Assembly: GCA_015654835.1 (NCBI GenBank)
Contig: JAATGG010000134.1
Span: 1-56,924, forward strand
Direction of reading: 5' to 3'
Length of the DNA stretch: 56,924 nucleotides
Origin: Terriglobales bacterium
GTDB lineage: Bacteria; Acidobacteriota; Terriglobia; Terriglobales; Acidobacteriaceae
Part shown: in pieces, positions 18,250 to 27,835 of the stretch
Layout: each line of letters opens with the position of its first letter
Numbering within the stretch: position 1 is the first letter of the stretch
Position numbers and translations under genes: made by a program
Notes under the pieces: generated by a model
What the model saw: only the letters and a program-made list of their open reading frames with translations
Databases searched by the model: none
Told to the model about the DNA's origin: nothing

Positions 18250-19821
18250 CTAGTCGCGCTTCGGGGCGTTCCGTGCTCTCACCTTGAACCAGATTGGTGT
18301 GCCCTTGAATCCGAAAGCCTCGCGAATCTGGTTTTCCAAAAAGCGCTCAAACGCAAAGTGCAGCTTGATATCGCGGTCGGTAAACAGCACAAACGTCGGC
18401 GGAGCTACCGCAGCCTGCGTCATATAGAAGATGCGGATGCGCTTGGCCATTGGTACCGGCGCGCGCTGAAAATCGATGCGCTCCAAAAACCGATTCATCT
18501 GTCCGGTCGTCACGCGCTTGCGTCGCGCGGCAGCCACGGCGATTACCTCGTGCATGACCCTCGGCAGTCCCGTTCCCTCCAGTGCGGAGAGAAAAATCAC
18601 CGATGCGTAGCTCAGATATTTGAGCGCCGAGCGCAATTGCTGTTCGAAAACCTCGCGGTCGGCGGGCGGCTTGCCGTCGGTGCGGGCCGTCGTCACCGCG
18701 TCCCACTTGTTCACCACCACAATCACGCTGCGGCCGCTTTCGTGAGCGTAGCCGCCAATCGTGGCATCGCTGCCGGTCACGCCTTCGGTGGCGTCAATCA
18801 CCAGCAGGGCTACGTCGGCCGCTTCCAAATGCCGCCGCGCCATCACGACGCTCAGCTTTTCGGCCATCATGTGCGTCTTGCCCTTGCGGCGAATTCCCGC
18901 TGTATCCACAAACCGAAGCTGCTGGCCCTCGAACTCCACCACCTCGTCCACCGCATCGCGCGTGGTGCCCGCAATGGGCGAAACAATCGCCCGGGAAGTC
19001 CCCGTTAAGGCGTTCAGCAAAGTGGACTTGCCTACATTGGGCCGGCCAATGATGGCGACTGCCGTCTCATGCTGCTCAAATTGGCCATGGGTGCGGTGAA
19101 GCTGGTGACCGTCTTCGTCCTCATCCGCAGCATCGGGTTCGTCGCCTTCGAAGTCGTCGTCTTCAGTCTCGTCCTTGAGTTCGGGCGGCACCGGACCACC
19201 CTCCGAGACCTCAGCCTCTTCGGCCCGCTCGGCCTCAATCTCCTGCGCGTCTTCGCCAGACTGCGGAGCGTCCGGTACTCCCGGGATCGCTTCGGAAATC
19301 GCATCGACCAAGTCGCCAATGCCCAATCCATGCTCTGAGCTGATCGGAAAGACATTCCGGATACCTAGTTGGCGGAAATTTTCCGCGGCATAGGCCATCG
19401 CCTCGCCCTCAACCTTATTGACGGCCAGAAACACCGGCTTCCCACCGCGCAGCAACAGCCGCACCAGGTCGTAGTCCGGGCTCGCCAACTCCGTGCGCGC
19501 GTCGACCACCAACACCAGCGCGTCCGCTTCTTCCAGCGCAACCTTCGCCTGGTTATAGATTTCCGTAGGAATCAGCTCGGCGTCGTCGGGCACAATTCCA
19601 CCCGTATCCACCAGCCGAAAATGCCGGCCTGCCCACTCATACTCGCCATAAATGCGGTCGCGGGTAATGCCGGGCTCGTCGCCCACAATGGACCGCCGGC
19701 TCTTGGTCAGCCGGTTAAAGAGCGTGGATTTGCCCACGTTGGGCCGACCCACAATAGCCACCAATGGCCATTCCCCCACGCGTCCCTTCGTGGGTACAAC
19801 TGATCTACGATAAGTAGGCAA
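18250..19821 (-). CDS. der: Ribosome-assembly GTPase Der (EngA)
   Basis: About 523 aa. Two tandem GTPase domains each carry GRPNVGKST (G1), DTGG or DTAG (G3) and NKVE or NKWD (G4). A C-terminal KH-like domain ends in GTPIWFKVRARN. Der acts in 50S subunit maturation. Between the G domains there is an acidic, Glu/Asp-rich linker of about 65 residues (roughly 19060-19265), clearly longer than in E. coli Der. The start is uncertain: TTG 19821 follows GGAG by 5 nt and is my choice, but GTG 19779 lies closer to the first G1 motif and the frame is open to TTG 19887. No ATG start is available. Confidence 0.95.
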   Translation of the reverse strand: MPTYRRSVVPTKGRVGEWPLVAIVGRPNVGKSTLFNRLTKSRRSIVGDEPGITRDRIYGEYEWAGRHFRLVDTGGIVPDDAELIPTEIYNQAKVALEEADALVLVVDARTELASPDYDLVRLLLRGGKPVFLAVNKVEGEAMAYAAENFRQLGIRNVFPISSEHGLGIGDLVDAISEAIPGVPDAPQSGEDAQEIEAERAEEAEVSEGGPVPPELKDETEDDDFEGDEPDAADEDEDGHQLHRTHGQFEQHETAVAIIGRPNVGKSTLLNALTGTSRAIVSPIAGTTRDAVDEVVEFEGQQLRFVDTAGIRRKGKTHMMAEKLSVVMARRHLEAADVALLVIDATEGVTGSDATIGGYAHESGRSVIVVVNKWDAVTTARTDGKPPADREVFEQQLRSALKYLSYASVIFLSALEGTGLPRVMHEVIAVAAARRKRVTTGQMNRFLERIDFQRAPVPMAKRIRIFYMTQAAVAPPTFVLFTDRDIKLHFAFERFLENQIREAFGFKGTPIWFKVRARNAPKRD

Positions 19822-20023
19822 ACCATCTCCAATCACCGTTCGCCAAAAAGCGAGAACGCCTGATGGACGGTGTACGCCATAGTCCAAGTATGCTGAGTCC
19901 CACAGGTGAAGTCAATCAAACGGCCAAGATAGCCGCGATTGCTCCCTCATAAATGAGCCCTTTCTCATTACATGGGGGAATTTGCGGAATCGCGATTGCT
20001 GCACATTCGCACAGGAGCGAGCG

Positions 20024-20284
20024 ATGCACATTCATGGATCCCCGAACTTGAACTCAGGCAATATCAACTCCCTCGCAGGAGCAGAGAAGGCTGCCGAGGC
20101 ACAACGCGCCGCCGACGTACGCAAACGGTTGCTCAAATCCGCCCAGAATGCCGACGGCGAACTAAGTTCCGAAGAAACCGTCTTCATCAGCCACTGGTTG
20201 AACGCCGGCCAGAACGAGTCACAAAACGATCAGAACTCGCACCAATCCGGCAATAACTCCAGCCAGTATCCCTATTTCAGGTGA
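20024..20284 (+). CDS. Small hydrophilic protein of unknown function
   Basis: 86 aa. ATG 20024 has an AGGAGCGAG ribosome binding site directly upstream. The middle (LAGAEKAAEAQRAADVRKRL) is a predicted amphipathic helix followed by ELSSEETVFISHWL, and the C-terminus is a low-complexity Asn/Gln/Ser tail. The pattern faintly recalls FlgM-like anti-sigma peptides but lacks enough signature for a call. It has no signal peptide or membrane segment and is convergent with the diguanylate cyclase gene. Confidence 0.6.
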   Translation: MHIHGSPNLNSGNINSLAGAEKAAEAQRAADVRKRLLKSAQNADGELSSEETVFISHWLNAGQNESQNDQNSHQSGNNSSQYPYFR

Positions 20285-20385
20285 AAATCGGTCAGTTCAA
20301 CCAAGCACGACGTTGATTTGCGCCCCGCTGCGGTAATCAACAAGTGAGCTTGTCGCGGGAACGTCAGCGGCAGGCTCCGCCATAC

Positions 20386-21948
20386 CTATCCCTGCAACGT
20401 GGACGCTTCTTCGAGCGCACGGATGCGGATCCTGTTGCGCCCTTGTCGTTTTGCGTCATAAAGAGCCTGGTCGGCGACCTCTATTAATGTAGCTGGATGC
20501 AAGTCGAACCGGGGAAGACCGGTGCCCACGCCGATGCTCACCGTCAGCATACTGCCGAACGGCGATCCATTATTCGCAATTTCCAGCCGGTGTACCGCTC
20601 GATGCATCCGTTCGGCCACTGCTACAGCGCTGGCCTGATCCATCTCCGGCAGCAAAAGAACAAATTCCTCGCCCCCATAGCGGGCCAGCAGATCGTCTGC
20701 TCGGCCGGCATGTTGACCCAGGGCCTGTGCGATAGCGACCAGGCATTCGTCCCCGTAGGTGTGTCCGTGCCGGTCGTTGACTCCTTTAAAGTGATCCACG
20801 TCGATCATCAAAATGGCGATCGGTTCCTGCCGGCGCATAGCCCGCCTCCAGGCATCGTCGAGGGCAGCCGTGAACCGGCGCCGGTTGGGAATGCCGGTCA
20901 GCGGGTCCAGCAGGGACAACTGTTCCAAAGCCACATTGGCCTCCTGCAGTTCGCGCTCCCGCTCCAGCAGCAGATTTTGCCCGGTCAAATAATTGCTTTG
21001 GACCACGCCCGCCACCACTCCCTGAATCAGCAGCAGCAGAAAAATTGCCGTCAGCGCGAGTTGGGCGTGCTGACTCGTGATGGAAGCCGCTAATGCAAAA
21101 ACAGCCGTCGTCACGAGCATCGGGCATAAGCTTTCCACCACAAGCTGGAAGCGGCTGAGTTTCTTGGGCGGGCCGGGCGGCAATTCTTCGGTGGGGAGGT
21201 AGACCGTCTGTCGGCCGCACAGCACGAACGGAAAGCTCCACAGCAGATCCAAGAGGGTGCCGGCCTGCAGATGCCAATACTCCGTGGCATAATTCATTCC
21301 CAGTTCGATCACCGTATAAGTCCAAATAAAAATGCAGATCCAGCGAACGCATCGCCGCTCTTCCAGCGTTGCCCAGGTAAACATCCGCAGTGCGGTGAGG
21401 GTAGCCATCAAGATGCACACGATCCCGTAAATTCTTCCCATTACGGTGGCCGCCGTGGCTGCTGGCATGGTCATTTGGTAGAGCCGTACATAAGTAAGAA
21501 CGAAAGCCAATCCAATCTGCGCGCAATTCAGCAGAAAGACGGTTTGAATGGACTTCGTTTCCCGCGAAGCCGAGAGAGCCAGCAGCAGAGGAAATGTGCC
21601 CGCGATATAAATAAAATCGGAGGGGTCGGCGGCGAGATTGGTGACCGTCGTCGTGTGGCCCACAAATGTTTCAACAGTGTGCCCGAGAGCCCACAGCAGC
21701 ATGGCGACGCCTCCCCAGCGCCATGCCGGGCGCTCCCGCGGCGCCACCAGCGGCGCGCGCACGAAGGCGCAAATGGCCGACAGCACCGGGACAATGGCAG
21801 TCAGCAACCTCGACGCGACCAGAGGATGGGGACGCGCGACGATCAGCAAGACTGCGTGTAGCCCGACCACGGCGTACATCGAGTAGGAAAGCAATCTTCG
21901 GTTCGGGATAGGAAGAGAGGGACGGACCGCGATCTCGGCATCAACCAT
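20386..21948 (-). CDS. Membrane-bound diguanylate cyclase (GGDEF)
   Basis: 520 aa. The N-terminal 320 residues form about nine or ten hydrophobic helices, an integral-membrane sensor domain I cannot assign to a named MASE type. A short coiled coil (ERERELQEANVALEQL) leads to a GGDEF domain with DPLTGIPNRR, the metal-binding DVDHFK, and the active site RYGGEEF. The inhibitory I-site RADD lies exactly five residues before GGEEF. All catalytic residues are present, so it should make cyclic di-GMP with product inhibition. No EAL domain is fused. Confidence 0.94.
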   Translation of the reverse strand: MVDAEIAVRPSLPIPNRRLLSYSMYAVVGLHAVLLIVARPHPLVASRLLTAIVPVLSAICAFVRAPLVAPRERPAWRWGGVAMLLWALGHTVETFVGHTTTVTNLAADPSDFIYIAGTFPLLLALSASRETKSIQTVFLLNCAQIGLAFVLTYVRLYQMTMPAATAATVMGRIYGIVCILMATLTALRMFTWATLEERRCVRWICIFIWTYTVIELGMNYATEYWHLQAGTLLDLLWSFPFVLCGRQTVYLPTEELPPGPPKKLSRFQLVVESLCPMLVTTAVFALAASITSQHAQLALTAIFLLLLIQGVVAGVVQSNYLTGQNLLLERERELQEANVALEQLSLLDPLTGIPNRRRFTAALDDAWRRAMRRQEPIAILMIDVDHFKGVNDRHGHTYGDECLVAIAQALGQHAGRADDLLARYGGEEFVLLLPEMDQASAVAVAERMHRAVHRLEIANNGSPFGSMLTVSIGVGTGLPRFDLHPATLIEVADQALYDAKRQGRNRIRIRALEEASTLQG

Positions 21949-22368
21949 AGAGACAACCCACCAACCTGGCTGGCCTGCAAACGGCTTCGCGTTGCTTGCC
22001 GGAATTTCTGCGCACTAAGACGTAATCGGCAACCCGTGCCGTCAGCAGGATAAGTTCCTGCCCTGTTCCAGCATTTTTCCGGTGGATGGCGCCGGCTGCC
22101 AGCTTCAAGGCAGTCTTACCTTCGTCCCAGCGGCATTCGTCTTACCCCTGGAACCCGGGGATAGCAACATGCCTCTTCAATAAAGAAGCCTCGGAACCGC
22201 AATCTTGAGAACACGGTTCTTCCATTGTCTGTTATGACCTCCCCACCTGCGAAGAGAAAATCTTGTGCATATTGCTGGTGCGGGGGGGGGATGTGGGAAG
22301 TGGCCTGGGGCACCCGTCTGCCGCCGTGTCGCCGCTTGCATCACTATGATGGAGTGAGCACCGGCCCG
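21949..22368. other. Divergent intergenic region with a G9 tract
   Basis: 420 nt between the divergently read cyclase and helicase genes. It contains a run of nine G at 22282-22290, immediately before an in-frame ATG that I do not use as the start of the helicase. No clear promoter, riboswitch or terminator was recognised. Confidence 0.5.
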
Positions 22369-24399
22369 ATGCCCCCTACCGACGCCCCAACTCGCACCTT
22401 ACCCACCCTGCATGAATTTTTCGCGCCGGGCGGCATTCTGGCGCGTTCGCCTCTGCCCTATGAGTACCGTCCCGGCCAATTGGAGATGGCAAAGGCCGTG
22501 GAACGGGCTCTTACCGAGCGCCGCCACCTGATCGTCGAGGCCGGCACAGGGACCGGCAAAACCCTCGCCTACCTGCTGCCGGCCCTGCGCACCGGCCACC
22601 GTGTCATCGTTTCCACGGGAACCAAAGCCCTGCAGGATCAGCTTTACTTCCGGGACATTCCTTTCCTCGAATCGCTGCTGGGCGAGTTGCATGTCTGCTA
22701 CATGAAGGGCCGGGCCAACTACCTGTGCCTCCATAAGTTGGCCGCACTCCGCAGCCAGCCTATTCTCACCGGACTGGAAGAAATCGATCAGTATCGGCAG
22801 ATCGCGGAATGGGAAAAAACCACCGAAACCGGCGACCGTTCTGAGCTCTCCGAGCTACCCGAGTCCAGCGCTCTGTGGCAAAAGCTCGACGCGCGCGCCG
22901 AGGCGTGCCTTGGTTCGAGCTGCCCCGACTACAACCGCTGCTTCATCACGGAAATGCGGCGCAAGGCGTTGGAGTCGGACATCATCATCGTCAATCACCA
23001 CCTGTTTTTCGCCGACCTCTCCGTGAAGCGGGAGGCCTCCGGAGCACCCGACGCGGGCATCTTGCCCGAAGCCGCTGCGGTGGTCTTCGACGAGGCTCAT
23101 GAGTTGGAAGAGGTGGCCTCCAGCTACTTTGGCCTTTCGGTCAGCAACATCCGTTTTGAAGAACTGGCGCGCGACACCGACGCCCTGCTGCGTGGCAAAC
23201 CGGGCACTGCCAACCTGCCCGGCGTTACTCAGCAATTGCGCGAGCGTGCCCGCATGTTTTTTGCCGGACTCCCCATCGGCGGCAATGGCCGCCAGCCATT
23301 CCCGGAGCGCGAAGAGTTTCTTGAAACCTCCGGCGACCTTTATATGAGCGTGCGCGCCACGTTGCGGCGGCTTGAGGCCGAGATGGACGGCTTGAAAGAG
23401 GTCGATGAAGCTCCGGGATTAAAAAAACGTGTCGCCCGCCTGCGTACCGAGCTTGAATTCCTGCTCGAATCCAGCGCCAACAACATGGTGTATTGGCTGG
23501 AGCGGCGCATCTCTGGCGCTCCCGACAAGTCGTCCCTAACCGGCAGGTCTGGGGGCATCCGCTCGCAGTCGCGGACCACCTTCTTGCAAGCCACCCCCAT
23601 CGATGTCTCCGAACTCCTGTCGGAGTTGGTCTTCGAGACCATTCCCACAGTGGTGCTCACCTCTGCCACGCTCACCGTGCAGGGCGGATTCGAGCACATG
23701 CGCAAACGCATGGGGCTGAGCGAGGCGCGGGAGTTGGTCGTGCCTTCGCACTTTCGCTATGGCGAGCAAGCGCTGCTTTACCTGCCCCCGGATATGCCCG
23801 ACCCCCGCGACCCCGAGTTCCCCGAGGCTGCGGCTCGCACCATCCAGCGGGTGCTTGAGATTACGCGCGGACGCGCCTTCTGCCTCTTCACCAGCTACAG
23901 TCAGATGCGCGACCTCTACGAGCGTCTGCTGCCGGTGCTCGACTTTCCCATCCTGCTGCACGGCACCGCGCCCCGCAAGGCGCTGCTTGAGCAATTCCGC
24001 TCGACCCCCAATGCGGTGCTCTTTGGGACTTCGAGCTTTTGGCAAGGTGTGGACGTGCAAGGTGAAGCGCTGAGCTGCGTCATCATCGACCGCTTGCCCT
24101 TCGCCGTCCCCAACGACCCGGTCGTTGCCGCGCGCATGAAAGCCATTGAAGAGGCCGGCGGCAAGCCGTTCTTCGATTATCAGGTTCCTTCGGCGGTCAT
24201 CACGCTGAAGCAGGGGTTTGGCCGGCTCATCCGCTCGCTTGAAGATCGCGGCGTCTTGGTTCTGCTTGACCCCCGTATTCGCAGGCAGCGCTACGGCCAG
24301 ACATTTCTGGCCAGCCTGCCTCCCTATCGCACAACCACAACGATCACCGACGTGGAGCAGTTTTTCGAAACTCCCCTCGGCGATCCCAAAGACCAATGA
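22369..24399 (+). CDS. dinG: DinG/YoaA-family ATP-dependent DNA helicase
   Basis: 676 aa from ATG 22369; GTG 22354 is a close alternative, and the frame upstream to 22225 looks non-coding. It is a superfamily 2, XPD-like helicase. Walker A EAGTGTGKT lies at about 57-65, DEAH at 241-244, and a QGVDVQGE/GFGRLIRS motif VI region near the C-terminus. Four cysteines (one in ANYLCLHK, then the CLGSSCPDYNRC set) fit the iron-sulfur cluster of DinG/XPD enzymes. Such helicases unwind damaged DNA, R-loops or G-quadruplexes. The gene is followed 9 nt later by pncA, so an operon is likely. It lacks the exonuclease domain of Gram-positive DinG. Confidence 0.9.
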   Translation: MPPTDAPTRTLPTLHEFFAPGGILARSPLPYEYRPGQLEMAKAVERALTERRHLIVEAGTGTGKTLAYLLPALRTGHRVIVSTGTKALQDQLYFRDIPFLESLLGELHVCYMKGRANYLCLHKLAALRSQPILTGLEEIDQYRQIAEWEKTTETGDRSELSELPESSALWQKLDARAEACLGSSCPDYNRCFITEMRRKALESDIIIVNHHLFFADLSVKREASGAPDAGILPEAAAVVFDEAHELEEVASSYFGLSVSNIRFEELARDTDALLRGKPGTANLPGVTQQLRERARMFFAGLPIGGNGRQPFPEREEFLETSGDLYMSVRATLRRLEAEMDGLKEVDEAPGLKKRVARLRTELEFLLESSANNMVYWLERRISGAPDKSSLTGRSGGIRSQSRTTFLQATPIDVSELLSELVFETIPTVVLTSATLTVQGGFEHMRKRMGLSEARELVVPSHFRYGEQALLYLPPDMPDPRDPEFPEAAARTIQRVLEITRGRAFCLFTSYSQMRDLYERLLPVLDFPILLHGTAPRKALLEQFRSTPNAVLFGTSSFWQGVDVQGEALSCVIIDRLPFAVPNDPVVAARMKAIEEAGGKPFFDYQVPSAVITLKQGFGRLIRSLEDRGVLVLLDPRIRRQRYGQTFLASLPPYRTTTTITDVEQFFETPLGDPKDQ

Positions 24400-24408
24400 G
24401 GCGTATCG

Positions 24409-25038
24409 ATGCGGACCACCGCACAAGATGTTCTTATCGTGATCGATGTTCAGAATGATTTCTGCCCGGGCGGCGCGCTTACCGTTGCCCATGGCGATGC
24501 CGTCGTCGAGGCGATCCACGGGATTGCGCCCAAATTCGAGCACATCATCCTGACCCAGGACTGGCACACCCCCGGCCATTCTTCCTTTGCCAGTTCCCAC
24601 CCCGGCAAAAAGCCCTATGACCAGATTGAGTTGAGCTATCGGCGGCAAACTCTTTGGCCCGATCATTGCATTCAAGGCACCCCCGGCGCGGAACTTCACC
24701 CGGCCCTGCATCTGCCCCAGGCGGAACTCATTCTGCGCAAAGGCTTTCGCCCGCACATCGATTCGTATTCGGCCTTCTTTGAGAATGACCGCGTCACGGC
24801 GACGGGCCTTGCCGGCTACCTGCGCGAACGCAACCTGACCCGCGTCTTTGTGGCCGGCCTGGCCTACGACTTCTGCGTTGGCTACACCGCTTTGGATGCG
24901 CGACGCCTGCGCCTGCCGGCGGTGGTGGTCCGTGACGCTTGCCGGGCCATTGACGTGAATGGTTCGGTGGCCCAGATCGAGGCCGAGTTCAACGGGGTTG
25001 GCGTTGCCCTGATCGAGGCCGCCGAACTTTCCCGATAA
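24409..25038 (+). CDS. pncA: Nicotinamidase (isochorismatase-like hydrolase)
   Basis: 209 aa. The catalytic triad is intact: Asp13, Lys111 and Cys156 (in YDFCVGYT). The metal ligands Asp51, His53 (QDWHTPGHSSF) and His86 are also present. The enzyme converts nicotinamide to nicotinate in NAD salvage. The start is supported by GAGG upstream, and the 9-nt gap after the helicase gene implies co-transcription. Confidence 0.94.
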   Translation: MRTTAQDVLIVIDVQNDFCPGGALTVAHGDAVVEAIHGIAPKFEHIILTQDWHTPGHSSFASSHPGKKPYDQIELSYRRQTLWPDHCIQGTPGAELHPALHLPQAELILRKGFRPHIDSYSAFFENDRVTATGLAGYLRERNLTRVFVAGLAYDFCVGYTALDARRLRLPAVVVRDACRAIDVNGSVAQIEAEFNGVGVALIEAAELSR

Positions 25039-25086
25039 GGCCGTAGAATCGCAGCAGACTCGCGAGAGGTTCGCGTTTCGCAAGCT

Positions 25087-25350
25087 ATGTCTCGCAACTT
25101 CTACATCCTGGCTGCCGCGCTTGGACTGTTCGCTCTGATCTCGGGGGCCATGGCGCTCGTGCCCTCGACCTTTCAGCCCGGCCTGCCGGCCAATGCGTCG
25201 CTCTGGCGCACGCTGGCATTGTTGTTGCTCGTGGCCGGCCTGACTTCCGCGCTCATCGGCGTGATGAGCCACCTGTTCGAGCAGGTTGACCGGCGCAGTG
25301 AGCAGGCCCGGCTGGCCGCCCGGCGCAAACGTCGCGGCGAAAAGAACTAG
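25087..25350 (+). CDS. Small two-helix membrane protein, unknown function
   Basis: 87 aa. Two hydrophobic helices (about residues 5-26 and 41-63) are followed by a strongly basic cytoplasmic tail with Arg/Lys clusters. This charge pattern places both ends inside. No family recognised. It sits between pncA and queD on the same strand with short gaps. Confidence 0.7.
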   Translation: MSRNFYILAAALGLFALISGAMALVPSTFQPGLPANASLWRTLALLLLVAGLTSALIGVMSHLFEQVDRRSEQARLAARRKRRGEKN

Positions 25351-25379
25351 AATCGGATTGGGACTCTTTCCCCAGGATC

Positions 25380-25769
25380 GTGCAAAAGCCGATGTATGAA
25401 GTCACCGTGGAAGCTGGGTTTTCCTCCGGCCATTATCTCCGCAACTACCGGGGCAAGTGCGAGAACCCGCACGGGCATAACTACAAGGTCCGTGTCACCC
25501 TGGCTGGAGCGGTGCTGGACGAGACCGGCTTATTGCTCGATTTCAAGCTGTTGAAGCATGTGCTGCGTCCGGTCATCGATCGCATCGACCACCAGATGCT
25601 CAACGATCTTGAGCCGTTCACGGTGCTGAATCCCTCCGCCGAAAATCTGGCCCGCTATTTCTACGACCAGACCAACAAGCAGCTTGCCGAGATGACAACC
25701 GGTCGGGTGCGTGTAAAAGACTGCACCATCTGGGAGACCGACACCACCACAGCCACGTATTACGAATAG
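25380..25769 (+). CDS. queD: 6-carboxy-tetrahydropterin synthase QueD / 6-pyruvoyl-tetrahydropterin synthase family
   Basis: 129 aa, typical for QueD. Zinc ligands His18, His31 and His33 (PHGHNY) and catalytic Cys27 (GKCENPHGH) are present, with the C-terminal Glu of TIWETDTT. It would make the queuosine precursor 6-carboxytetrahydropterin; a pterin-synthase role cannot be excluded from sequence alone. GTG 25380 follows AGGA closely, and ATG 25392 is an alternative. No other que genes are nearby. Confidence 0.9.
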   Translation: MQKPMYEVTVEAGFSSGHYLRNYRGKCENPHGHNYKVRVTLAGAVLDETGLLLDFKLLKHVLRPVIDRIDHQMLNDLEPFTVLNPSAENLARYFYDQTNKQLAEMTTGRVRVKDCTIWETDTTTATYYE

Positions 25770-25802
25770 CCGGCTGTTTCTCACCCTGGGCTCGCGCAGC
25801 CA

Positions 25803-26471
25803 TCAGTTCATCTGGCTGGATTTGGACTGAAGATATTTGTCGAACGGGATCTCGAAATAAAAAAGCTCGTTCCCGTCGGCGTCCCGCAGCATGTGCAGGT
25901 GCAGCTTCGCTCCCTTGAGCGGATGGCTGAGTTCCGAAACGTCATAAAACAGGAAACCGGCCCGCGTAGTGTGCGGTTCTACCACCAGCGACTGGTATTC
26001 GAAGGTGTTGAAGTCCTGCTCGATGTCCTTGTTGCTGGCCTTGGGCTTCAGCTTGATGGAGGGCAGCGGGCCGGGCAAGGGAATCTTGCTGCCTTCGCGC
26101 TCCTTGCGGGTCATCAGCCGTTCCACATCTTCGGGTTCGGCAGCCTGAATCTTGTCGCCGCCTGCCGTGATAAAAAGAATGCGCGCATCGCGCAGTGAGA
26201 TGGGCCGGGCGCCGCTGTTGGTCACGATCAGCCGCACGGGCATCACCCCGTGGCTCAGGTAATCGACCCGGAAGATGGACTCTTTTTGCCGCGTGTCATA
26301 GGGTTCGGCGGCGATGGCCACCTTTTCCTGCTCGTGAACCTCGACTGCGGCAAACGATGTAGCCGGCTGCACGGGCGGCGGAGTGTGGTCGCTGGCCATG
26401 GCCGGCAGAGCCAGCCAGACCACAAGCAGCGGAAACGTACCAAGAGCCCTCATCGTGCTCGACTGTATCAT
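25803..26471 (-). CDS. Exported hypothetical protein
   Basis: 222 aa, or 216 aa if the inner ATG at 26453 is used. A signal peptide (LGTFPLLVVWLALPAMAS) precedes a beta-rich domain with VRLIVTNSGARPISLRDARI, resembling an immunoglobulin-like fold used in periplasmic or surface proteins. I do not recognise the family. It is divergent from waaA across 38 nt, so the two share a compact promoter region. Confidence 0.75.
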   Translation of the reverse strand: MIQSSTMRALGTFPLLVVWLALPAMASDHTPPPVQPATSFAAVEVHEQEKVAIAAEPYDTRQKESIFRVDYLSHGVMPVRLIVTNSGARPISLRDARILFITAGGDKIQAAEPEDVERLMTRKEREGSKIPLPGPLPSIKLKPKASNKDIEQDFNTFEYQSLVVEPHTTRAGFLFYDVSELSHPLKGAKLHLHMLRDADGNELFYFEIPFDKYLQSKSSQMN

Positions 26472-26509
26472 TTGAGGGTTAGACCGAAAACAGGCAAGTT
26501 CCGTTACGC

Positions 26510-27835
26510 ATGATTCTCTTTTTCTACAATCTGGCTCTGGCCACCGCCCTGCTCGCCGGCGCGCCCTGGTGGCTCTGGCGAATGGCCACCACCCGGAAAT
26601 ATCGCGAAGGGCTTACCGAGCGGCTGGGCTGTGTCCCTGGGCAACTGCGCGGATTGAGTGCCGGCCGCCCCGTGATCTGGCTTCACGCGGTCTCGGTCGG
26701 CGAAGTGTTGGCAATCAGCCGCCTGGTGGACGAGATGGATCGTGCCTTCCCGGCCTATCAATTGGTTGTTTCCACCACCACCCGCACCGGCCAGGCCCTT
26801 GCTCGGGAACGCTTTGGCGCGGGCCGCGTTTTCTATTGCCCGCTCGACCTGCCATGGGCGGTTCGTGCCTATTTGCAGGCGCTCAAGCCAAGCCTGCTGG
26901 TGCTGGCGGAAACCGAGTTCTGGCCCAATCTGCTCAATGGCTGTTTTCGCCGCGGCATTCCCGTCGCCGTCGTGAATGCTCGCATCTCTGATCGCTCCTG
27001 GCCGCGCTATCAACTGCTTTCCCGCCTTTGGCAGCCCATCCTGGAGCGTCTGGCGCGGGTGCTGGCGCAGACTGAAACCGATGCGCAACGCCTCAAAGCC
27101 ATCGGCTGCGTGCCAGATCGCGTTACCGTCGCCGGCAATCTGAAATTCGATGTGCGCGCGGCAAAAGAGGCGGAGGCTACCCGCCTGCTCAAGACGACTG
27201 GGCTGCAATTCCTGGTGGCCGGCAGCACCCTCGATGGCGAAGAGGTAGCTCTGCTGGAGACGTGGCGTCAGCTACTCGCAGCGGAGCCCCAACGCACCGC
27301 AAATCTGGCCATGGTTTTGGCTCCGCGGCATCCGGAACGCTTTGCCGCAGTAGCCGCTTTGCTCGATCGGTCGGGAATTCCATGGACCAGGCGTTCGGAC
27401 TGGAGCGCGAACCCCAAGCCGCTGCAGCCCGGCGCAATCCTGCTGCTTGATACCATCGGCGAGCTGGCCTCGGTCTACTCGCTGGCCTGGGTGGCGTTTG
27501 TCGGCGGCAGCCTGGTTCCCGCCGGGGGGCACAATCCGCTGGAGCCGGCGCAGTTCGGGGTTCCCATCGTAATGGGGCCGCACTATGCCAACTTCCGCGC
27601 CATCGCCGAAGATCTGCGGGCCCATCAGGCTCTCCGCATCGCAGCCAAAGAAGAGTTGGCTGCGGCTTTGCTGGGCCTGTTGCGCGACCCGGCAGCCGCA
27701 GCAGCCATGGGCGAACGGGCTCGCCAGGTCTTCGAACATCAGGCCGGGGCAACGGCAAAGAGCCTGGAAGCGCTGCAAGACCTGCTTCCCGCCCGAACCG
27801 CAGCCGGTCAAACCTGCACCGGACGGCCGTCATGA
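26510..27835 (+). CDS. waaA: 3-deoxy-D-manno-octulosonic acid transferase (Kdo transferase)
   Basis: 441 aa. An N-terminal membrane anchor is followed by the GT-B fold. Diagnostic segments are IWLHAVSVGEV, PWAVRAYLQALKP, LAETEFWPN and, in the C-terminal half, the nucleotide-sugar site FVGGSLVPAGGHNPLEP. The enzyme adds Kdo to lipid A precursor at the cytoplasmic face of the inner membrane. It overlaps lpxK by 4 nt (ATGA) and heads a lipid A/core operon. Confidence 0.95.
   Translation: MILFFYNLALATALLAGAPWWLWRMATTRKYREGLTERLGCVPGQLRGLSAGRPVIWLHAVSVGEVLAISRLVDEMDRAFPAYQLVVSTTTRTGQALARERFGAGRVFYCPLDLPWAVRAYLQALKPSLLVLAETEFWPNLLNGCFRRGIPVAVVNARISDRSWPRYQLLSRLWQPILERLARVLAQTETDAQRLKAIGCVPDRVTVAGNLKFDVRAAKEAEATRLLKTTGLQFLVAGSTLDGEEVALLETWRQLLAAEPQRTANLAMVLAPRHPERFAAVAALLDRSGIPWTRRSDWSANPKPLQPGAILLLDTIGELASVYSLAWVAFVGGSLVPAGGHNPLEPAQFGVPIVMGPHYANFRAIAEDLRAHQALRIAAKEELAAALLGLLRDPAAAAAMGERARQVFEHQAGATAKSLEALQDLLPARTAAGQTCTGRPS

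Noticed and set aside
18175-19008. 277-codon plus-strand ORF across the 3' half of der
   Set aside because: Antisense to the conserved second GTPase and KH-like domains of Der.
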